From: Pseudanabaena sp. SR411
Lineage (GTDB): Bacteria; Cyanobacteriota; Cyanobacteriia; Pseudanabaenales; Pseudanabaenaceae
Length of the DNA stretch: 64,000 nt
Reading direction: 5' to 3'
Assembly (NCBI RefSeq): GCF_002251945.1
Contig: NZ_NDHW01000064.1
Location: 20,055 to 84,054, forward strand
The position numbers were made by a program, and so were the translations under genes. Under the pieces are notes generated by a model, which was not told where the DNA came from, ran no database searches, and saw only the letters and a list, made by a program, of their open reading frames with translations. This document shows positions 25,792 through 35,485 of this stretch, one piece after another (within the stretch, counting starts at the first letter, position 1; each line of letters begins with the position of its first letter).

Positions 25792-25815
25792 GAGCCTGAA
25801 TTTGCAACTTCTACT

Positions 25816-25960
25816 TTCCCAAAAAAACAGTGGCGCTCTTTTTTTGGGAAGTTATACCAATTCACAAAAGTGTGCCAACACTTTCGCGAATTAAAAATCA
25901 AACCCAGTAAGGTTTTTAAAAGCTAAAAATGGCGTTGCCATTTTTAGCTTTGGTATTATA
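25816..25960. repeat. Composite hairpin element after dnaG
   Basis: 25816-25850: TTCCCAAAAAAA / TTTTTTTGGGAA. 25855-25892: decayed TACCAATTCACAAAAGTG hairpin. 25898-25915: an AAACCCAGTAAGG spacer. 25921-25949: perfect AGCTAAAAATGGC GTT GCC.. stem ending in TTGGTATTA. The last three parts in this order also occur, reversed, at 38394-38495. Confidence 0.8.
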
Positions 25961-26225
25961 GAGCCGTATTTGATTCACTATTGTCTTCCCAAATTTCGAT
26001 ATCAAGATCATTAAGATAAGCGATCGCTGTTTGGATCTGCGCTTGGGTACCCTTGAGGCTGAGATGAAACCAACCACTACCAGCATTTACTCCCAAAGTT
26101 GCGGAGACAATATTTACAGTTACGCCATAATGCGAAATTAATTGCGAAATAACAGGTTCACTATGTAAATCTTCAGGAATGCGAATCTTAATATCTTTAG
26201 TCACGGGACGAATATCAATAGCCAT
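25956..26225 (-). CDS. NIL-domain protein of the sulfate operon
   Basis: An 89-residue protein that is almost entirely a NIL domain: KIRIPEDLHSEPVISQLISH, then VTVNIVSATLGVNAGSGWF and LKGTQAQIQTAIAYL. NIL domains sit at the C-terminus of methionine-importer ATPases, where they bind the substrate and inhibit transport, and also occur alone or fused to ferredoxins. Here the gene is 64 bp downstream of cysW, so it is probably the last gene of the sulfate uptake operon and may sense a sulfur compound and adjust transport. That role is inference. Confidence 0.82.
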   Translation of the reverse strand: MAIDIRPVTKDIKIRIPEDLHSEPVISQLISHYGVTVNIVSATLGVNAGSGWFHLSLKGTQAQIQTAIAYLNDLDIEIWEDNSESNTAL

Positions 26226-26255
26226 AAAATTAAGCTCCTTTTAATTATTTGGTTC

Positions 26256-26288
26256 GATGATGTGCGGTGTGCCGCGCCGCACATCATC
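26256..26288. repeat. Hairpin between cysW and the NIL gene
   Basis: 12-bp arms GATGATGTGCGG with a 9-base loop TGTGCCGCG. It lies inside the operon, so it may lower expression of the distal NIL gene or protect the upstream transcript. Confidence 0.8.
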
Positions 26289-26289
26289 A

Positions 26290-27171
26290 CTATTCACGTT
26301 CATTAGGATTGTGGGTTTTACGTTCCAAGATCTCCTTAAGAACTAAGGTAACAACAGCTAATAGAGCGAGTAAAACTGCTGCCGAGTAAGCGACTTCATT
26401 TTCATAGTTTTTGTAGGCTTCTTCTACAAATAGAGGTAAGCTCTGTGTCTTTGAGGCGATATTTCCCGACACGACCGAAACAGCGCCAAACTCACCCATA
26501 GCTCTCGCATTGGTCAAAACTAATCCATAGAGCAAGCCCCAACGGATATTGGGAACAACAACCTTCCAGAAAATCTGCCAGTCATTTGCGCCAAGGGTGC
26601 GAGCTGCTTCTTCTTGTTCAGTTCCCATTTCATCTAATACAGGAATGACTTCACGAGCGATGAAGGGCATACTTACAAAGATGGTCGCGAGCAACATCCC
26701 TGGGAAGGCGAATACAACTTTGATGTTGTTCGCTTCGAAAAATGAACCAAACCAACCGAGGCGACCATAGAGTAGCACGATCATCAAACCTGCCACCACA
26801 GGCGAAATCGAGAAGGGCAAGTCGATAATGCTAAGTAATAATGCTTTTCCAGGGAATTTATTACGAGCGATCGCCCATGCCGCACTCAAACCAAAGATCG
26901 TATTTAGCGGTAAAGAGATTACTGTCAAACTCACAGTTAACTTAATTGCTGATAATAGATCTTCGCGCTTGAACGCATTGATTAACGGATCAAATCCCTT
27001 AGAGAATGCTTCCACAAAGACATTGGCGGCAGGAATTAATAACACTAAGCCCAAATAGATAATCGCGATCGTAATTAAAATCGCAGGCGTAAAGCTTTTT
27101 TTAGCTTTGGCTTTGTTTGGTGTGGGTGAATCTTGAGAATACTCACTGACAGAAGTATTTAAATTAGCCAT
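26290..27171 (-). CDS. cysW: Sulfate ABC transporter permease CysW
   Basis: A 293-residue inner-membrane permease with six hydrophobic spans. It has the ABC permease EAA loop DEMGTEQEEAARTLGANDWQ, followed by IRWGLLYGLVLTNARAMGEF. ATG 27171 is preferred. A longer reading to 27207 adds 12 residues overlapping cysT. The start overlaps the cysT stop by 8 bp, so the two subunits are translationally coupled and would form the CysTW channel for sulfate and thiosulfate. Confidence 0.93.
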   Translation of the reverse strand: MANLNTSVSEYSQDSPTPNKAKAKKSFTPAILITIAIIYLGLVLLIPAANVFVEAFSKGFDPLINAFKREDLLSAIKLTVSLTVISLPLNTIFGLSAAWAIARNKFPGKALLLSIIDLPFSISPVVAGLMIVLLYGRLGWFGSFFEANNIKVVFAFPGMLLATIFVSMPFIAREVIPVLDEMGTEQEEAARTLGANDWQIFWKVVVPNIRWGLLYGLVLTNARAMGEFGAVSVVSGNIASKTQSLPLFVEEAYKNYENEVAYSAAVLLALLAVVTLVLKEILERKTHNPNERE

Positions 27172-28021
27172 ATCGCTTGCTCCATGCTTGTAATAAATTA
27201 ATGGCAAGTAGGCTGATAAAGGAAATACCCAACATCACTACGCCAATGACAGTTGCGCCCACATAGTCATACTGCTCTAAGCGTTGGAAGATGAGAATTG
27301 GGGTAATTAAATCCTTAAATGGAGTATTTGAAGCAATAATTACTGTCGAACCATACTCACCAACAGCGCGGGAAAACCCAAGGGCGACCCCTGTCAAGAT
27401 CGAAGGTGTGAGGGGGGGCAAAATTACTTTAATAAAAGTCTGTAATTGCGAAGCTCCCAATGACCATGCTGCTTCTTCGATTTCCTTTTCTAAATCTGTG
27501 AGAACAGGTTGTACCGTTCTCACAATAAATGGTAGGGAGATAAAAGTCATCGCCACAAATACACCGATGCGACTAAAGGCAATTTTGATGCCAAAGGGAG
27601 CCACTAATGAGCCAAGAAAACCTTTATCACTGTAAATCGTGGCGAGGGTCAAACCTGCGACCGCAGTGGGGAGGGCAAAGGGCAGATCAACAACGGCTTC
27701 AACAAAGCGTTTGCCCCAAAAGTTGTAACGCACGATTACCCATGCGATCAATGTGCCAAATACGCCATTAATCGCGGCGGCGCAGAAAGCAGTCACAAAG
27801 GTGATTTCGTAGCTAGAGAGAGCAAGGGGAGATGTCGCAGTTGCCCAAAACTTGTCAAAAGGTTCTTCAGCAGCTTTGGCGATCATGGCAACAATCGGCA
27901 AAATTAGCAGGAATGCGAGATATACAAAAGTAATTACCCATGTCCAAGGAATTTTGCCAAGGAACTTGAGGACAGGATTTGATTGCCGCTTTCTGTCAGG
28001 CAGAGGTGTTGTCGTAACCAT
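27164..28021 (-). CDS. cysT: Sulfate ABC transporter permease CysT
   Basis: A 285-residue permease with six spans, AVVDLPFALPTAVAGLTLAT and the EAA loop TDLEKEIEEAAWSLGASQLQ, then FSRAVGEYGSTVIIASNTPF. It pairs with CysW. It is separated from sbpA by about 100 bp with a hairpin (28073-28101). The operon lacks a cysA ATPase gene, so the ATP-binding subunit must be encoded elsewhere. Confidence 0.94.
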   Translation of the reverse strand: MVTTTPLPDRKRQSNPVLKFLGKIPWTWVITFVYLAFLLILPIVAMIAKAAEEPFDKFWATATSPLALSSYEITFVTAFCAAAINGVFGTLIAWVIVRYNFWGKRFVEAVVDLPFALPTAVAGLTLATIYSDKGFLGSLVAPFGIKIAFSRIGVFVAMTFISLPFIVRTVQPVLTDLEKEIEEAAWSLGASQLQTFIKVILPPLTPSILTGVALGFSRAVGEYGSTVIIASNTPFKDLITPILIFQRLEQYDYVGATVIGVVMLGISFISLLAINLLQAWSKRYG

Positions 28022-28072
28022 GTTGTCTTTAATTTTCTAAAAGCTTAGGTATTTAGTTTTAAAACATTTTCA

Positions 28073-28101
28073 AACGAAAACTGGCTACGCCAGTTTTCGT
28101 T
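28073..28101. repeat. Hairpin between sbpA and cysT, loop TAC
   Basis: 13-bp perfect arms AACGAAAACTGGC / GCCAGTTTTCGTT. The GGC TAC GCC tip is shared with 13140, 38398 and 38516. A hairpin here could let the binding protein be made in excess over the permeases. Confidence 0.85.
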
Positions 28102-28118
28102 TTCGTATTATTCAATTT

Positions 28119-29276
28119 CTAGCGCTTGATTTTTGATTGAATTTGATCAAAGATGCCACCATCAGCAAAGAACTTCTTATCGATTTCTCCCCAACCGCCG
28201 TAATCTTTTACGCTTGCTAGATCCTTAACTACAGGATAAAGATCAACAAATTGCTTTTCTTTGGCTACTGCTTCATCCACAGGGCGGAAACCAACTTTAG
28301 CAAATTCAGTTTGGGCTTCTGTCGAATACAAAAACTTTACAAAAGCTTCGGCAACTTCTTTTGTGCCATGTTTAGCGACATTTTTATCAACAATAGCGAT
28401 CGGGTTCTCAATGGAGAAGTTAACTTCAGGAATAACATAATTAACTTTTTCACCCTTTTGCGAAGCAAGAATAACTTCGTTTTCGTAGTTAACCAAGACA
28501 TCGCCCTGTCCTTGCTTGAAGAAAGCATCACTGGCTTCTCTGGCATCCTTGGTCAAAATTGGCACATTAGTGAATACTTTGGTCAAAGTTTCTACAGTTT
28601 TGGCTTCGTCTTTATTATTTGCTTTGAATGCCGAGTTCCAAATCGCTAAGAAATTCCAGCGCGCCACACCTGAAGTTTTAGGGTCGGCAGTAATTAAGCT
28701 TACGCCAACTTTTTCTAGATCTGACCAAGTTTTGATGTTTTTGGGATTGCCTTCACGAACGATGATCGCTGGTACGGACTTCGAGACGATGCCATCGCTA
28801 GGATATTCTTTTTCCCAACCTGCATCAATTAAGCCTGCTTTTTCGATTTTGCTTGTATCAGCAGCAACAGCGAGGTGGACGATATCTGCTTCGAGTCCAT
28901 CAATAACAGCACGGGTTTGGGAGCCTGAGCCGCCATAGCTTTGCCTAAATACTACCTTTTGATTTTGCTCCTTTTGCCATTTCTCCACGAATTTAGGGAT
29001 AATATTTTCGTGAGCTTGCTTGGTGACAGCAAATGATACAAGAGTTAGTTCAACATCTTTTTTAGGTGCGCCTGCGGAGGGGCTACCAGTATTAGCTGTA
29101 GGATTTCCTGTGTTGGCGTTGCAAGCTGCCATAGTGACACTGATGAGTGCGCCAACGAGGAACAAGGAAACACATTTCCGTCCCAACCGATTGTTGAGTA
29201 TATTGCTTACTAGACTGGCGATCGCTTTAATTGCCCCTTTGAACTTACCCAAAGGCTGCTGATACCTTGAACTCAT
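28119..29276 (-). CDS. sbpA: Sulfate-binding lipoprotein
   Basis: A 385-residue periplasmic binding protein for sulfate or thiosulfate. After an unusually long N-terminal part, a hydrophobic segment (about 35-50) ends in TMAAC (C52), a lipobox. The mature domain has LTLVSFAVTKQAHENIIPKF, the anion-site segment RQSYGGSGSQTRAVIDGLEA and ITADPKTSGVARWNFLA, all typical of SbpA/CysP. It is the first gene of sbpA-cysT-cysW-NIL. Its promoter lies in the 970-bp gap upstream. Confidence 0.93.
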   Translation of the reverse strand: MSSRYQQPLGKFKGAIKAIASLVSNILNNRLGRKCVSLFLVGALISVTMAACNANTGNPTANTGSPSAGAPKKDVELTLVSFAVTKQAHENIIPKFVEKWQKEQNQKVVFRQSYGGSGSQTRAVIDGLEADIVHLAVAADTSKIEKAGLIDAGWEKEYPSDGIVSKSVPAIIVREGNPKNIKTWSDLEKVGVSLITADPKTSGVARWNFLAIWNSAFKANNKDEAKTVETLTKVFTNVPILTKDAREASDAFFKQGQGDVLVNYENEVILASQKGEKVNYVIPEVNFSIENPIAIVDKNVAKHGTKEVAEAFVKFLYSTEAQTEFAKVGFRPVDEAVAKEKQFVDLYPVVKDLASVKDYGGWGEIDKKFFADGGIFDQIQSKIKR

Positions 29277-30248
29277 GTGCTTGTATCTCCAAATTTAATC
29301 TACGTTATCTTGGTGGGATTACCGTACTTAAAACACCATACAACACTTTTGAGCTAATGTCCAAACAAAATCTACGGTTTACCTATTGGGTATTTGGAGA
29401 TTATTCAAGGTTGATAGAATCTGCGTGTTGAGTTGTATAGCAATGTAAGTTTTGCTTAAGACATAAAACCAAAAAGATGAGTGGCGGCGCTTCGCGCCGC
29501 CACTCATCTTTGAGTTGGTTCTATCTATCGTTTGCTAAACAATACGTGAGGCTTCGCTCAACCAAAAGTTCAACTGGCTGAGCGAAGCCGAAGCCTACAC
29601 TGTTTTTATATAGCAATCCTACATGGTTTGTAAGAGTGTGCCACTCCTTAGCGCTCTCTTACAAACCATGTAATCTTACGAATGAATTAGGATTGCTAGA
29701 TATAGACTTACACAGGTTTTAGACTATATCTAACTATAAGGTTACTAAACATTATAGTTCTGATTTTGTAAGGCGATCTCTTTGTATTTGTGCCACAGAG
29801 TAATGATTTTTGTTAATACTGCTTAGTGAACAAGAAGAAAATTAAACTCTTTGTTCGGAAATCATTCAAATCAGACTTGGTGTTAATGTCAAAATATCAA
29901 AACAATCCTAGTGGATTTTTACACCTTTTAACTAAATACTGAGAAGTTTACATAAACTATAGTGACAGGTTTAAAACACTTAAAAGCCTTACAATAAAAG
30001 CTTTTACTGAGCTTTTAATTTGTTAGTAATAGCTATATATCAATGTATAAGGTTGAAATATTACGGAAATCTAAAGCCTAATTAGATGCTCAATGTGAAC
30101 AGAATTACTAACACTTATCTAAGTATAAGAGTTTAATACAAATCCTTTATGATCCAAAGATTTTTGTCTTATGTAAATTGCCCTGCAAATTGTTAGGCGA
30201 GTCAGAACTTATTGTCAGAAAATCTCAAAATATATTGGTGTTGTAGCT
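29277..30248. other. 970-bp intergenic region between sbpA and the CnfR-like gene
   Basis: The sbpA-proximal 400 bp hold three hairpin elements. 29436-29525: left flank TATAGCAATGTAAGTTTTGC, then an 18-bp perfect stem (29473-29511) with loop TTC. 29550-29589: GGCTTCGCTCA / TGAGCGAAGCC. 29611-29698: TAGCAATCCT..AGGATTGCTA around a 17-bp stem (29620-29672). The remaining 550 bp are AT-rich, with no ORF that I trust. They should carry the divergent promoters. I saw no clear NtcA-type GTA-N8-TAC site. Confidence 0.7.
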
Positions 30249-31883
30249 ATGGCTTATAAGATATCCAGCGATTGTGTTGCCTGTTTTTCTTGCATATCTG
30301 TTTGCCCCGTAGGAGCAATCTCGATTCAGCAAGGTAATTACTGGATTGATCCTGCCATCTGTAATAACTGTGAAGGATATGCACCTGAACCCCTATGTGT
30401 TAATGCCTGTAGTGTTGGAGCTTCACTCCCACTACAGCCCAAAAAAGGTCGAGCAAAATCCATTGACAATCCCTTAATAATTAGTCCTAGTTTATTTGCC
30501 AATGGCACTACCACTCCTTTTGCTTCAGCGATCGCAATTTGGGAGACTTGCAATCTATTAGCTCAAAGGAGATCGCTACCTTGGACATTAGATGAGAATG
30601 GAACTTTGGTATACGAGAGATCGGTTAATCAAGGCAAGGGTAAGATTGCTTTACGGCTCAATAATATTATTAATTTCAGTTATCCACGATCGCATTTAGA
30701 ATCCCAAACAATCTTAGCCTCCGATACGCTAGATATTCGGGCTGCTTGTATGCACTTGCTCTATGCCTCCTATGCTACTACCCTAGACAAGCCTTGGGAG
30801 CAAGAATTTAGCATTACTGATAGTCAAATTGAAGAATATCTAGGCTTAGATAAACGCAAGGATTTGTCTAAATCGACAAAGTTAAATTTGATTAAAACAC
30901 TTGCCATGCAACCCTGCTGGGTTACGGCTCAAATTGATTGGCCGAAGCAAGGGAAAGTAGAAGCATTCTCGCTTCCAGAAAGTCCTCTCTGGAATTTATT
31001 AGAAATCGTGCATCACTTCCATGAAGATGAAGAAGGATGTAAACATCTCATTGGCATAACTTTTAGAATAAAAGCAGGAGATTGGGCGCAATATTTTTTA
31101 AATAAGAAAGAATGTCACGCAGGCAGAGCTTTTTATCAATATAGTCAATTACCCAAATCTTTACTTGGCGCGATTATGAGTATCTGGCAGCAGCATGAGG
31201 GAGCGGCACGAATGTTGCTATGGTTGTTATTTAAAACTCGCATGGGAGATCAGCAGCGGATTATGGTCATGACCTTGATGCGAGTCGCCTATGGTGAAGA
31301 TCGGGTTAATCATGCCATTAATCAAAGAGAAGAACGAAAAAGATTGCTAAGAATGTTTGAAAGCGATCTGGAAGTGGTAAATCGCTATGGACTCAAACCT
31401 GTCTTCGATCCTGTGACCTATCCCTTAGAGATTCAGCCACTATGGTCAAAGCTGGAGGATATTCCTGATGATGCAGAATCGGCGCTTGACTTTTGGATTA
31501 ATGATGGCAGTTGCAATTTGCGAGTTACGGATATTGGTCCTCGTGGTAAGTGGCAGATGTTAAGCAATGCAAGGATTTTATCCTTTGAGTTAGTTGCTGA
31601 TTGGGAACAACCTGCGGAACTGTCACGAAAAAAACGCAAATTTGAGCGATCGCAAAGTCAGTCTTCTAAGCAAAAAAAATCTAGCAAAAAAGCCCAAGTT
31701 GCGAACCAGTCTTTACTGTCAGGTGAACAGATTGCAACATTACGTAAAAATTTACAAATTAGTCAGCGCACCTTAGCCGAGAAAATTGGCAAAAGTCAAA
31801 GTTGGATTCGTGATGTAGAGAATGGTCGTTTTCAAGCTAAGCAGAATGAACAACAATTAATCCGTCAAGCATTGGGGCTATAA
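30249..31883 (+). CDS. cnfR: CnfR/PatB-type ferredoxin-HTH transcription regulator
   Basis: A 544-residue protein with a rare combination. A bacterial ferredoxin-like domain (1-60) holds two Cys groups: CVACFSCISVCP (C9, C12, C15, C19) and CNNCEGY..LCVNAC (C38, C41, C50, C54), enough for two 4Fe-4S clusters. A long middle domain without motifs that I can name follows. After a Lys/Ser-rich linker (about 460-480) the C-terminus is an XRE-type helix-turn-helix with IATLRKNLQISQRTLAEKIG and QSWIRDVENGRF. This is the layout of PatB/CnfR, which activates nitrogenase genes under low oxygen in cyanobacteria. No nif gene is in the window. It is probably oxygen-sensitive through its clusters. Confidence 0.8.
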   Translation: MAYKISSDCVACFSCISVCPVGAISIQQGNYWIDPAICNNCEGYAPEPLCVNACSVGASLPLQPKKGRAKSIDNPLIISPSLFANGTTTPFASAIAIWETCNLLAQRRSLPWTLDENGTLVYERSVNQGKGKIALRLNNIINFSYPRSHLESQTILASDTLDIRAACMHLLYASYATTLDKPWEQEFSITDSQIEEYLGLDKRKDLSKSTKLNLIKTLAMQPCWVTAQIDWPKQGKVEAFSLPESPLWNLLEIVHHFHEDEEGCKHLIGITFRIKAGDWAQYFLNKKECHAGRAFYQYSQLPKSLLGAIMSIWQQHEGAARMLLWLLFKTRMGDQQRIMVMTLMRVAYGEDRVNHAINQREERKRLLRMFESDLEVVNRYGLKPVFDPVTYPLEIQPLWSKLEDIPDDAESALDFWINDGSCNLRVTDIGPRGKWQMLSNARILSFELVADWEQPAELSRKKRKFERSQSQSSKQKKSSKKAQVANQSLLSGEQIATLRKNLQISQRTLAEKIGKSQSWIRDVENGRFQAKQNEQQLIRQALGL

Positions 31884-31912
31884 AAATTTGCCGTCAAAAT
31901 AGTTCTCAAAGC

Positions 31913-32028
31913 TATAGAAATATAAGTTTTGATTAGGACATAAAAACAAAAAGATGAGTGGCGGCGCGAAGCGCCGCCACTCATCTTTTTGTTTTTGATT
32001 TTTCCTAGCTATCTCTTGCGTTGCCATA
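31913..32028. repeat. Constant-flank, variable-core hairpin element
   Basis: Left flank TATAAGTTTTGATTAGGACA, core stem 31942-31996 (26-bp perfect arms, GAA loop), right flank TCCTAGCTATCTCTTGCGTT. Close relatives of both flanks surround a different core at 41249-41370 (inverted), and a relative of the left flank occurs at 29436. Confidence 0.85.
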
Positions 32029-32634
32029 AAACTGAAATCGTTAATAGCTAAAAGATAAAACTTTTAGGTAAAATCGAGCTTCACCCGATTCCCCATATGT
32101 ATGAGCGATTGGTTCATAGTTGTTACTAATTTTTCTAATTCAAAGTAAATACACCAAAATCTTTGACCATCGTCCAGTTCCGCTTGTTCATGAATTTTGT
32201 AGCGCGGGCAAAGCCCGCGCCATTTGGTTAAGACTTTCGGCAGAAGCTGAACTAATCCTGAACTTTAAAAATTCAGGGAAACCTAATAATAGCGATCGCA
32301 AAGATGCAACTAGCGAGTAAAACGAGATCGGATTTCATTATGATGTTAGGTATCGATTTGATATTGATAAGTTCGGGGCAAGTTGGCGCTTGTCCTATTT
32401 TTTTTAGTGTTTTTTGAATATACTTAAGAAATAATTGCAATTAGATCTGGGCATTTAATTTAGCTATAAGCAATAGTAAGTTTTCCTCATTAACTATAAA
32501 AACCATAGCTAGAAGGCTATATAAGTAAATACAAAATATTCTTATTGCTATTAGTTAGCATTTGATACTAAGATTAATACCAAAATAATATAACAATTGC
32601 AAATTAATGGCAATAATTAGGTGATCAAAACTCC
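32029..32634. other. 600-bp gap upstream of the siderophore operon
   Basis: A short perfect hairpin GCGCGGGC AAA GCCCGCGC lies at 32202-32220. GGGGCAAGTTGGCGCTTGTCC then a T run at 32376-32407 looks like a rho-independent terminator, although no gene precedes it on the plus strand. The last 200 bp are AT-rich and should hold the operon promoter. I could not identify a confident Fur box. A 66-codon ORF at 32120 looks spurious. Confidence 0.5.
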
Positions 32635-33660
32635 ATGTCCCAACTCCCATTTTTGCGTCCATCGAGATATCTGAGAGCATCACCGATCACAGGTTTAGTA
32701 CTAGCGGCGATCGCCTTAATAATTTGCCTGATCTATAGCGTTACTCTGGGAGCGCGAGAAATTGCTTTAGAAGATATTCTCAAATCATTTACAGATTTTG
32801 ATCGCTCTTTTGATCATCTGATCATTCAAACTGTGAGATTGCCGCGATCGCTGATGGCGATCGCCGTTGGTGCAGCGCTATCGGTTTCGGGAGCCTTAAT
32901 GCAGGGATTGACCCGCAACCCCTTAGCGGAAACAGGCATCTTAGGGATTAGTTCGGGCGGCGCATTGGCTGTCGTTGGGACATTGTTTGTGTTTGGCAAC
33001 TCTTCACTGACAGGCTATGCGATCGCTGCCTTTGTGGGTGCAGCGATCGCCGCCTTTGTGGTGTATGGATTAGCCTTACTTGGCTCTGGCGGCGCAACAC
33101 CATTAAATCTCACCATCGCAGGAGCCGCAGTCACCGCCTTGATCTCTTCCATTACCACTGGGATCTTGATTGTCAGCCAACAAACCTTAGAAGAAATTCG
33201 CTTTTGGTTAGCAGGTTCCTTATCGGGTAGAGATTTTGAATTATTTTTGTATTTATTACCCTTCATGGTCGTAGGACTCATCCTTGCATTGCTGCTGGGT
33301 AAACAGATTACAACCATGAGTTTAGGTGAAGAGATTGCTACTAGTTTAGGACAGCAAACTCTCGCAATTAAGCTCTTGACCGCTGCCAGTGTCGTCCTAT
33401 TGGCAGGAAGTTCCGTAGCGATCGCAGGACCAATTAGTTTTATTGGATTAGTTGTCCCACACGGAGTCCGCTTTTTTATCAAAACTGATTATCGCTGGAT
33501 TCTGCCATACTCAGCTATTTTTGGTTCCCTTCTATTGTTGTTATCCGATATTGCTGCCAGAGTCTTACTCAAACCTCAAGAATTACCAGTGGGAGTAATG
33601 ACTGCACTGATGGGTGCGCCAGTATTTGTCTATCTTGCCAAATCCAAGGTCAGAAAATGA
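32635..33660 (+). CDS. Ferric-siderophore ABC permease (FecCD/BtuC family), first subunit
   Basis: A 341-residue permease with about nine or ten membrane spans. It has the family marks [52 protein letters not shown] and, near the end, AGPISFIGLVVPHGVRF with the L-loop that contacts the ATPase. It is the first gene of a four-gene operon. The next gene starts in a 4-bp ATGA overlap. Iron chelates or cobalamin are both possible for the family. The binding protein downstream favours iron. Confidence 0.92.
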   Translation: MSQLPFLRPSRYLRASPITGLVLAAIALIICLIYSVTLGAREIALEDILKSFTDFDRSFDHLIIQTVRLPRSLMAIAVGAALSVSGALMQGLTRNPLAETGILGISSGGALAVVGTLFVFGNSSLTGYAIAAFVGAAIAAFVVYGLALLGSGGATPLNLTIAGAAVTALISSITTGILIVSQQTLEEIRFWLAGSLSGRDFELFLYLLPFMVVGLILALLLGKQITTMSLGEEIATSLGQQTLAIKLLTAASVVLLAGSSVAIAGPISFIGLVVPHGVRFFIKTDYRWILPYSAIFGSLLLLLSDIAARVLLKPQELPVGVMTALMGAPVFVYLAKSKVRK

Positions 33661-34694
33661 AATCCCTACTCACAATTCGCAATCCCATTCTTTCCTTGCA
33701 AATAGATCGCCGTTTACCTGCGATCGCCTTAATTTTAATGGGACTTTGTTTTGCGGCGATCGTCTTGAATGTGGGACAGGGGGAATATCCAATTGCGATC
33801 GCCGACATTATTAAAACTCTTTTAGGGAGCGATACAGGCAATCCTGATCATCCCTTCGTCATTTATACCCTGAGATTGCCGCGTACCTTAGTTGCGTTTA
33901 TGGTAGGGCTGACCCTTGCGACATCGGGAGCCATCTTTCAAGGCTTAACCCGCAATCCCCTCGCCGATCCTAGTATCATTGGCATCAACGCAGGTGCGAG
34001 TTTAGCCGCAGTTACTACCATCGTCTTATTTCCCGAAGTTCCCATATATGCTCTGCCGATCGCAGCCTTTTTCGGTGCTTTAGGTATGGCAACCCTCATC
34101 TATAGCTTGGCTTGGAATCGAGGCAGTTCACCGATTCTCTTGATTTTATTAGGAATTGGCTTGTCGGCGATCGCCAGTGCCTTCACCAGTTTATTAATTA
34201 CCTTTGGTTCCATTGCGAATGTCAGTCAAGCCTTAGTTTGGTTGGCAGGCAGTGTATATGGACGCACATGGGAACAGTTTTTTGCCTTTCTACCTTGGTG
34301 TCTAGTTGGAGTTCCTCTGGCTCTGGGGCTATCACGTCAGTTAAATGTGTTGCATCTCGGTGATGATGTCGCTAAAGGATTGGGAAGTCGAGTGGAATGG
34401 CAACGTAGTCTATTAGTAATCCTAGCCGTGGCTCTGGCAGGAGCCGCAGTTGCTACCGCAGGCTCAATTAGTTTTGTCGGCTTAATGGCTCCCCATATCG
34501 GACGCAAACTGATCGGCACAAATCATCAAAATCTACTCCCCATCACAGCTCTAATTGGTGGCTTATTAGTGACAATTGCTGATTGGATTGGTCGTGTTCT
34601 TTTTGCGCCAATTGAGCTACCCTGCGGCGTGGTGGTTGCCGCGATCGGTGCGCCATTTTTTCTATACCTACTCATTCACAATCGCCAACGTTAA
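33657..34694 (+). CDS. Ferric-siderophore ABC permease, second subunit
   Basis: A 345-residue FecCD-type permease, paralogous to the preceding gene: [38 protein letters not shown], then [19 protein letters not shown]. The two would form a heterodimeric channel. The ATG overlaps the preceding stop (ATGA, 33657-33660) and the last base is shared with the start of the ATPase gene, so translation is tightly coupled. Confidence 0.92.
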   Translation: MKSLLTIRNPILSLQIDRRLPAIALILMGLCFAAIVLNVGQGEYPIAIADIIKTLLGSDTGNPDHPFVIYTLRLPRTLVAFMVGLTLATSGAIFQGLTRNPLADPSIIGINAGASLAAVTTIVLFPEVPIYALPIAAFFGALGMATLIYSLAWNRGSSPILLILLGIGLSAIASAFTSLLITFGSIANVSQALVWLAGSVYGRTWEQFFAFLPWCLVGVPLALGLSRQLNVLHLGDDVAKGLGSRVEWQRSLLVILAVALAGAAVATAGSISFVGLMAPHIGRKLIGTNHQNLLPITALIGGLLVTIADWIGRVLFAPIELPCGVVVAAIGAPFFLYLLIHNRQR

Positions 34695-35485
34695 TGTTAG
34701 AACTCACTGCTCAAAAACTATCCTTAGCCTATGAAGGTACTCCGATTATTCGGGACTTGACCTTAACAATTCCTGCGGAAAAAATCACCGTATTAGTCGG
34801 TGCGAATGGCTGCGGCAAATCCACTTTACTAAAAGGTTTAGGTCGATTACTCAAACCTCAAAGCGGGGTGGTCTATCTTGATGGCAAATCGATTATGAAG
34901 CGATCAACAAAATCCGTTGCTCAACAGTTAGGATTATTGCCTCAGAGTCCTTCTGCGCCTGAAGGTTTGACGATCCGCGATCTGGTTGCCCAAGGACGCT
35001 ATCCTTATCAAAACTGGATGCAGCAATGGTCAACTCAGGATGAACAGTTTGTGCAGCAAGCCTTAGAAATGACAGACCTCATGGAACTCTGCGATCGCCC
35101 CCTTGATAATATATCGGGTGGACAGCGACAGAGAGCTTGGATTGCGATGGCTCTTGCTCAAAACACCAAAGTTCTCTTACTTGATGAACCAACTACCTTT
35201 CTCGATTTAGCCCATCAAATTGAAGTATTAGATCTACTACATCATCTCAATCAGCAGCAAGGACGCACCATTGTGATGGTACTCCATGATTTGAATCAGG
35301 CCTGTCGCTATGCTGACCATTTAGTAGCGATTAAATCAGGACAGATTTTTGCGGCAGGCAAACCGCAAGAGGTGATTACTGAGGAAATTGTCCAAACTGT
35401 ATTCAATTTAAAATGTCGTATTTATCCAGACCCGATCGCAGGTACTCCCATGTGTATTCCCATTGGAGCCAAGAACTCATTATGA
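34694..35485 (+). CDS. Ferric-siderophore ABC ATPase (FecE-like)
   Basis: A 263-residue ATP-binding subunit with Walker [10 protein letters not shown] (about residues 37-45), Q-loop [13 protein letters not shown], signature SGGQRQRAW, Walker [10 protein letters not shown] and the switch His in MVLHDLNQA. The closest named relatives are FecE/FepC. It works in the cytoplasm on the two permeases encoded just upstream. Its stop overlaps the start of the binding-protein gene by 4 bp (ATGA). Confidence 0.94.
   Translation: MLELTAQKLSLAYEGTPIIRDLTLTIPAEKITVLVGANGCGKSTLLKGLGRLLKPQSGVVYLDGKSIMKRSTKSVAQQLGLLPQSPSAPEGLTIRDLVAQGRYPYQNWMQQWSTQDEQFVQQALEMTDLMELCDRPLDNISGGQRQRAWIAMALAQNTKVLLLDEPTTFLDLAHQIEVLDLLHHLNQQQGRTIVMVLHDLNQACRYADHLVAIKSGQIFAAGKPQEVITEEIVQTVFNLKCRIYPDPIAGTPMCIPIGAKNSL

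Noticed and set aside
25741..25926. 61-codon ORF taken as a small gene
   Set aside because: It starts with the cysK remnant and then runs through hairpin DNA, so it is a fossil, not a gene.
32120..32320. 66-codon ORF upstream of the siderophore operon
   Set aside because: It translates through a GC hairpin at 32202-32220 and has no recognisable motif.
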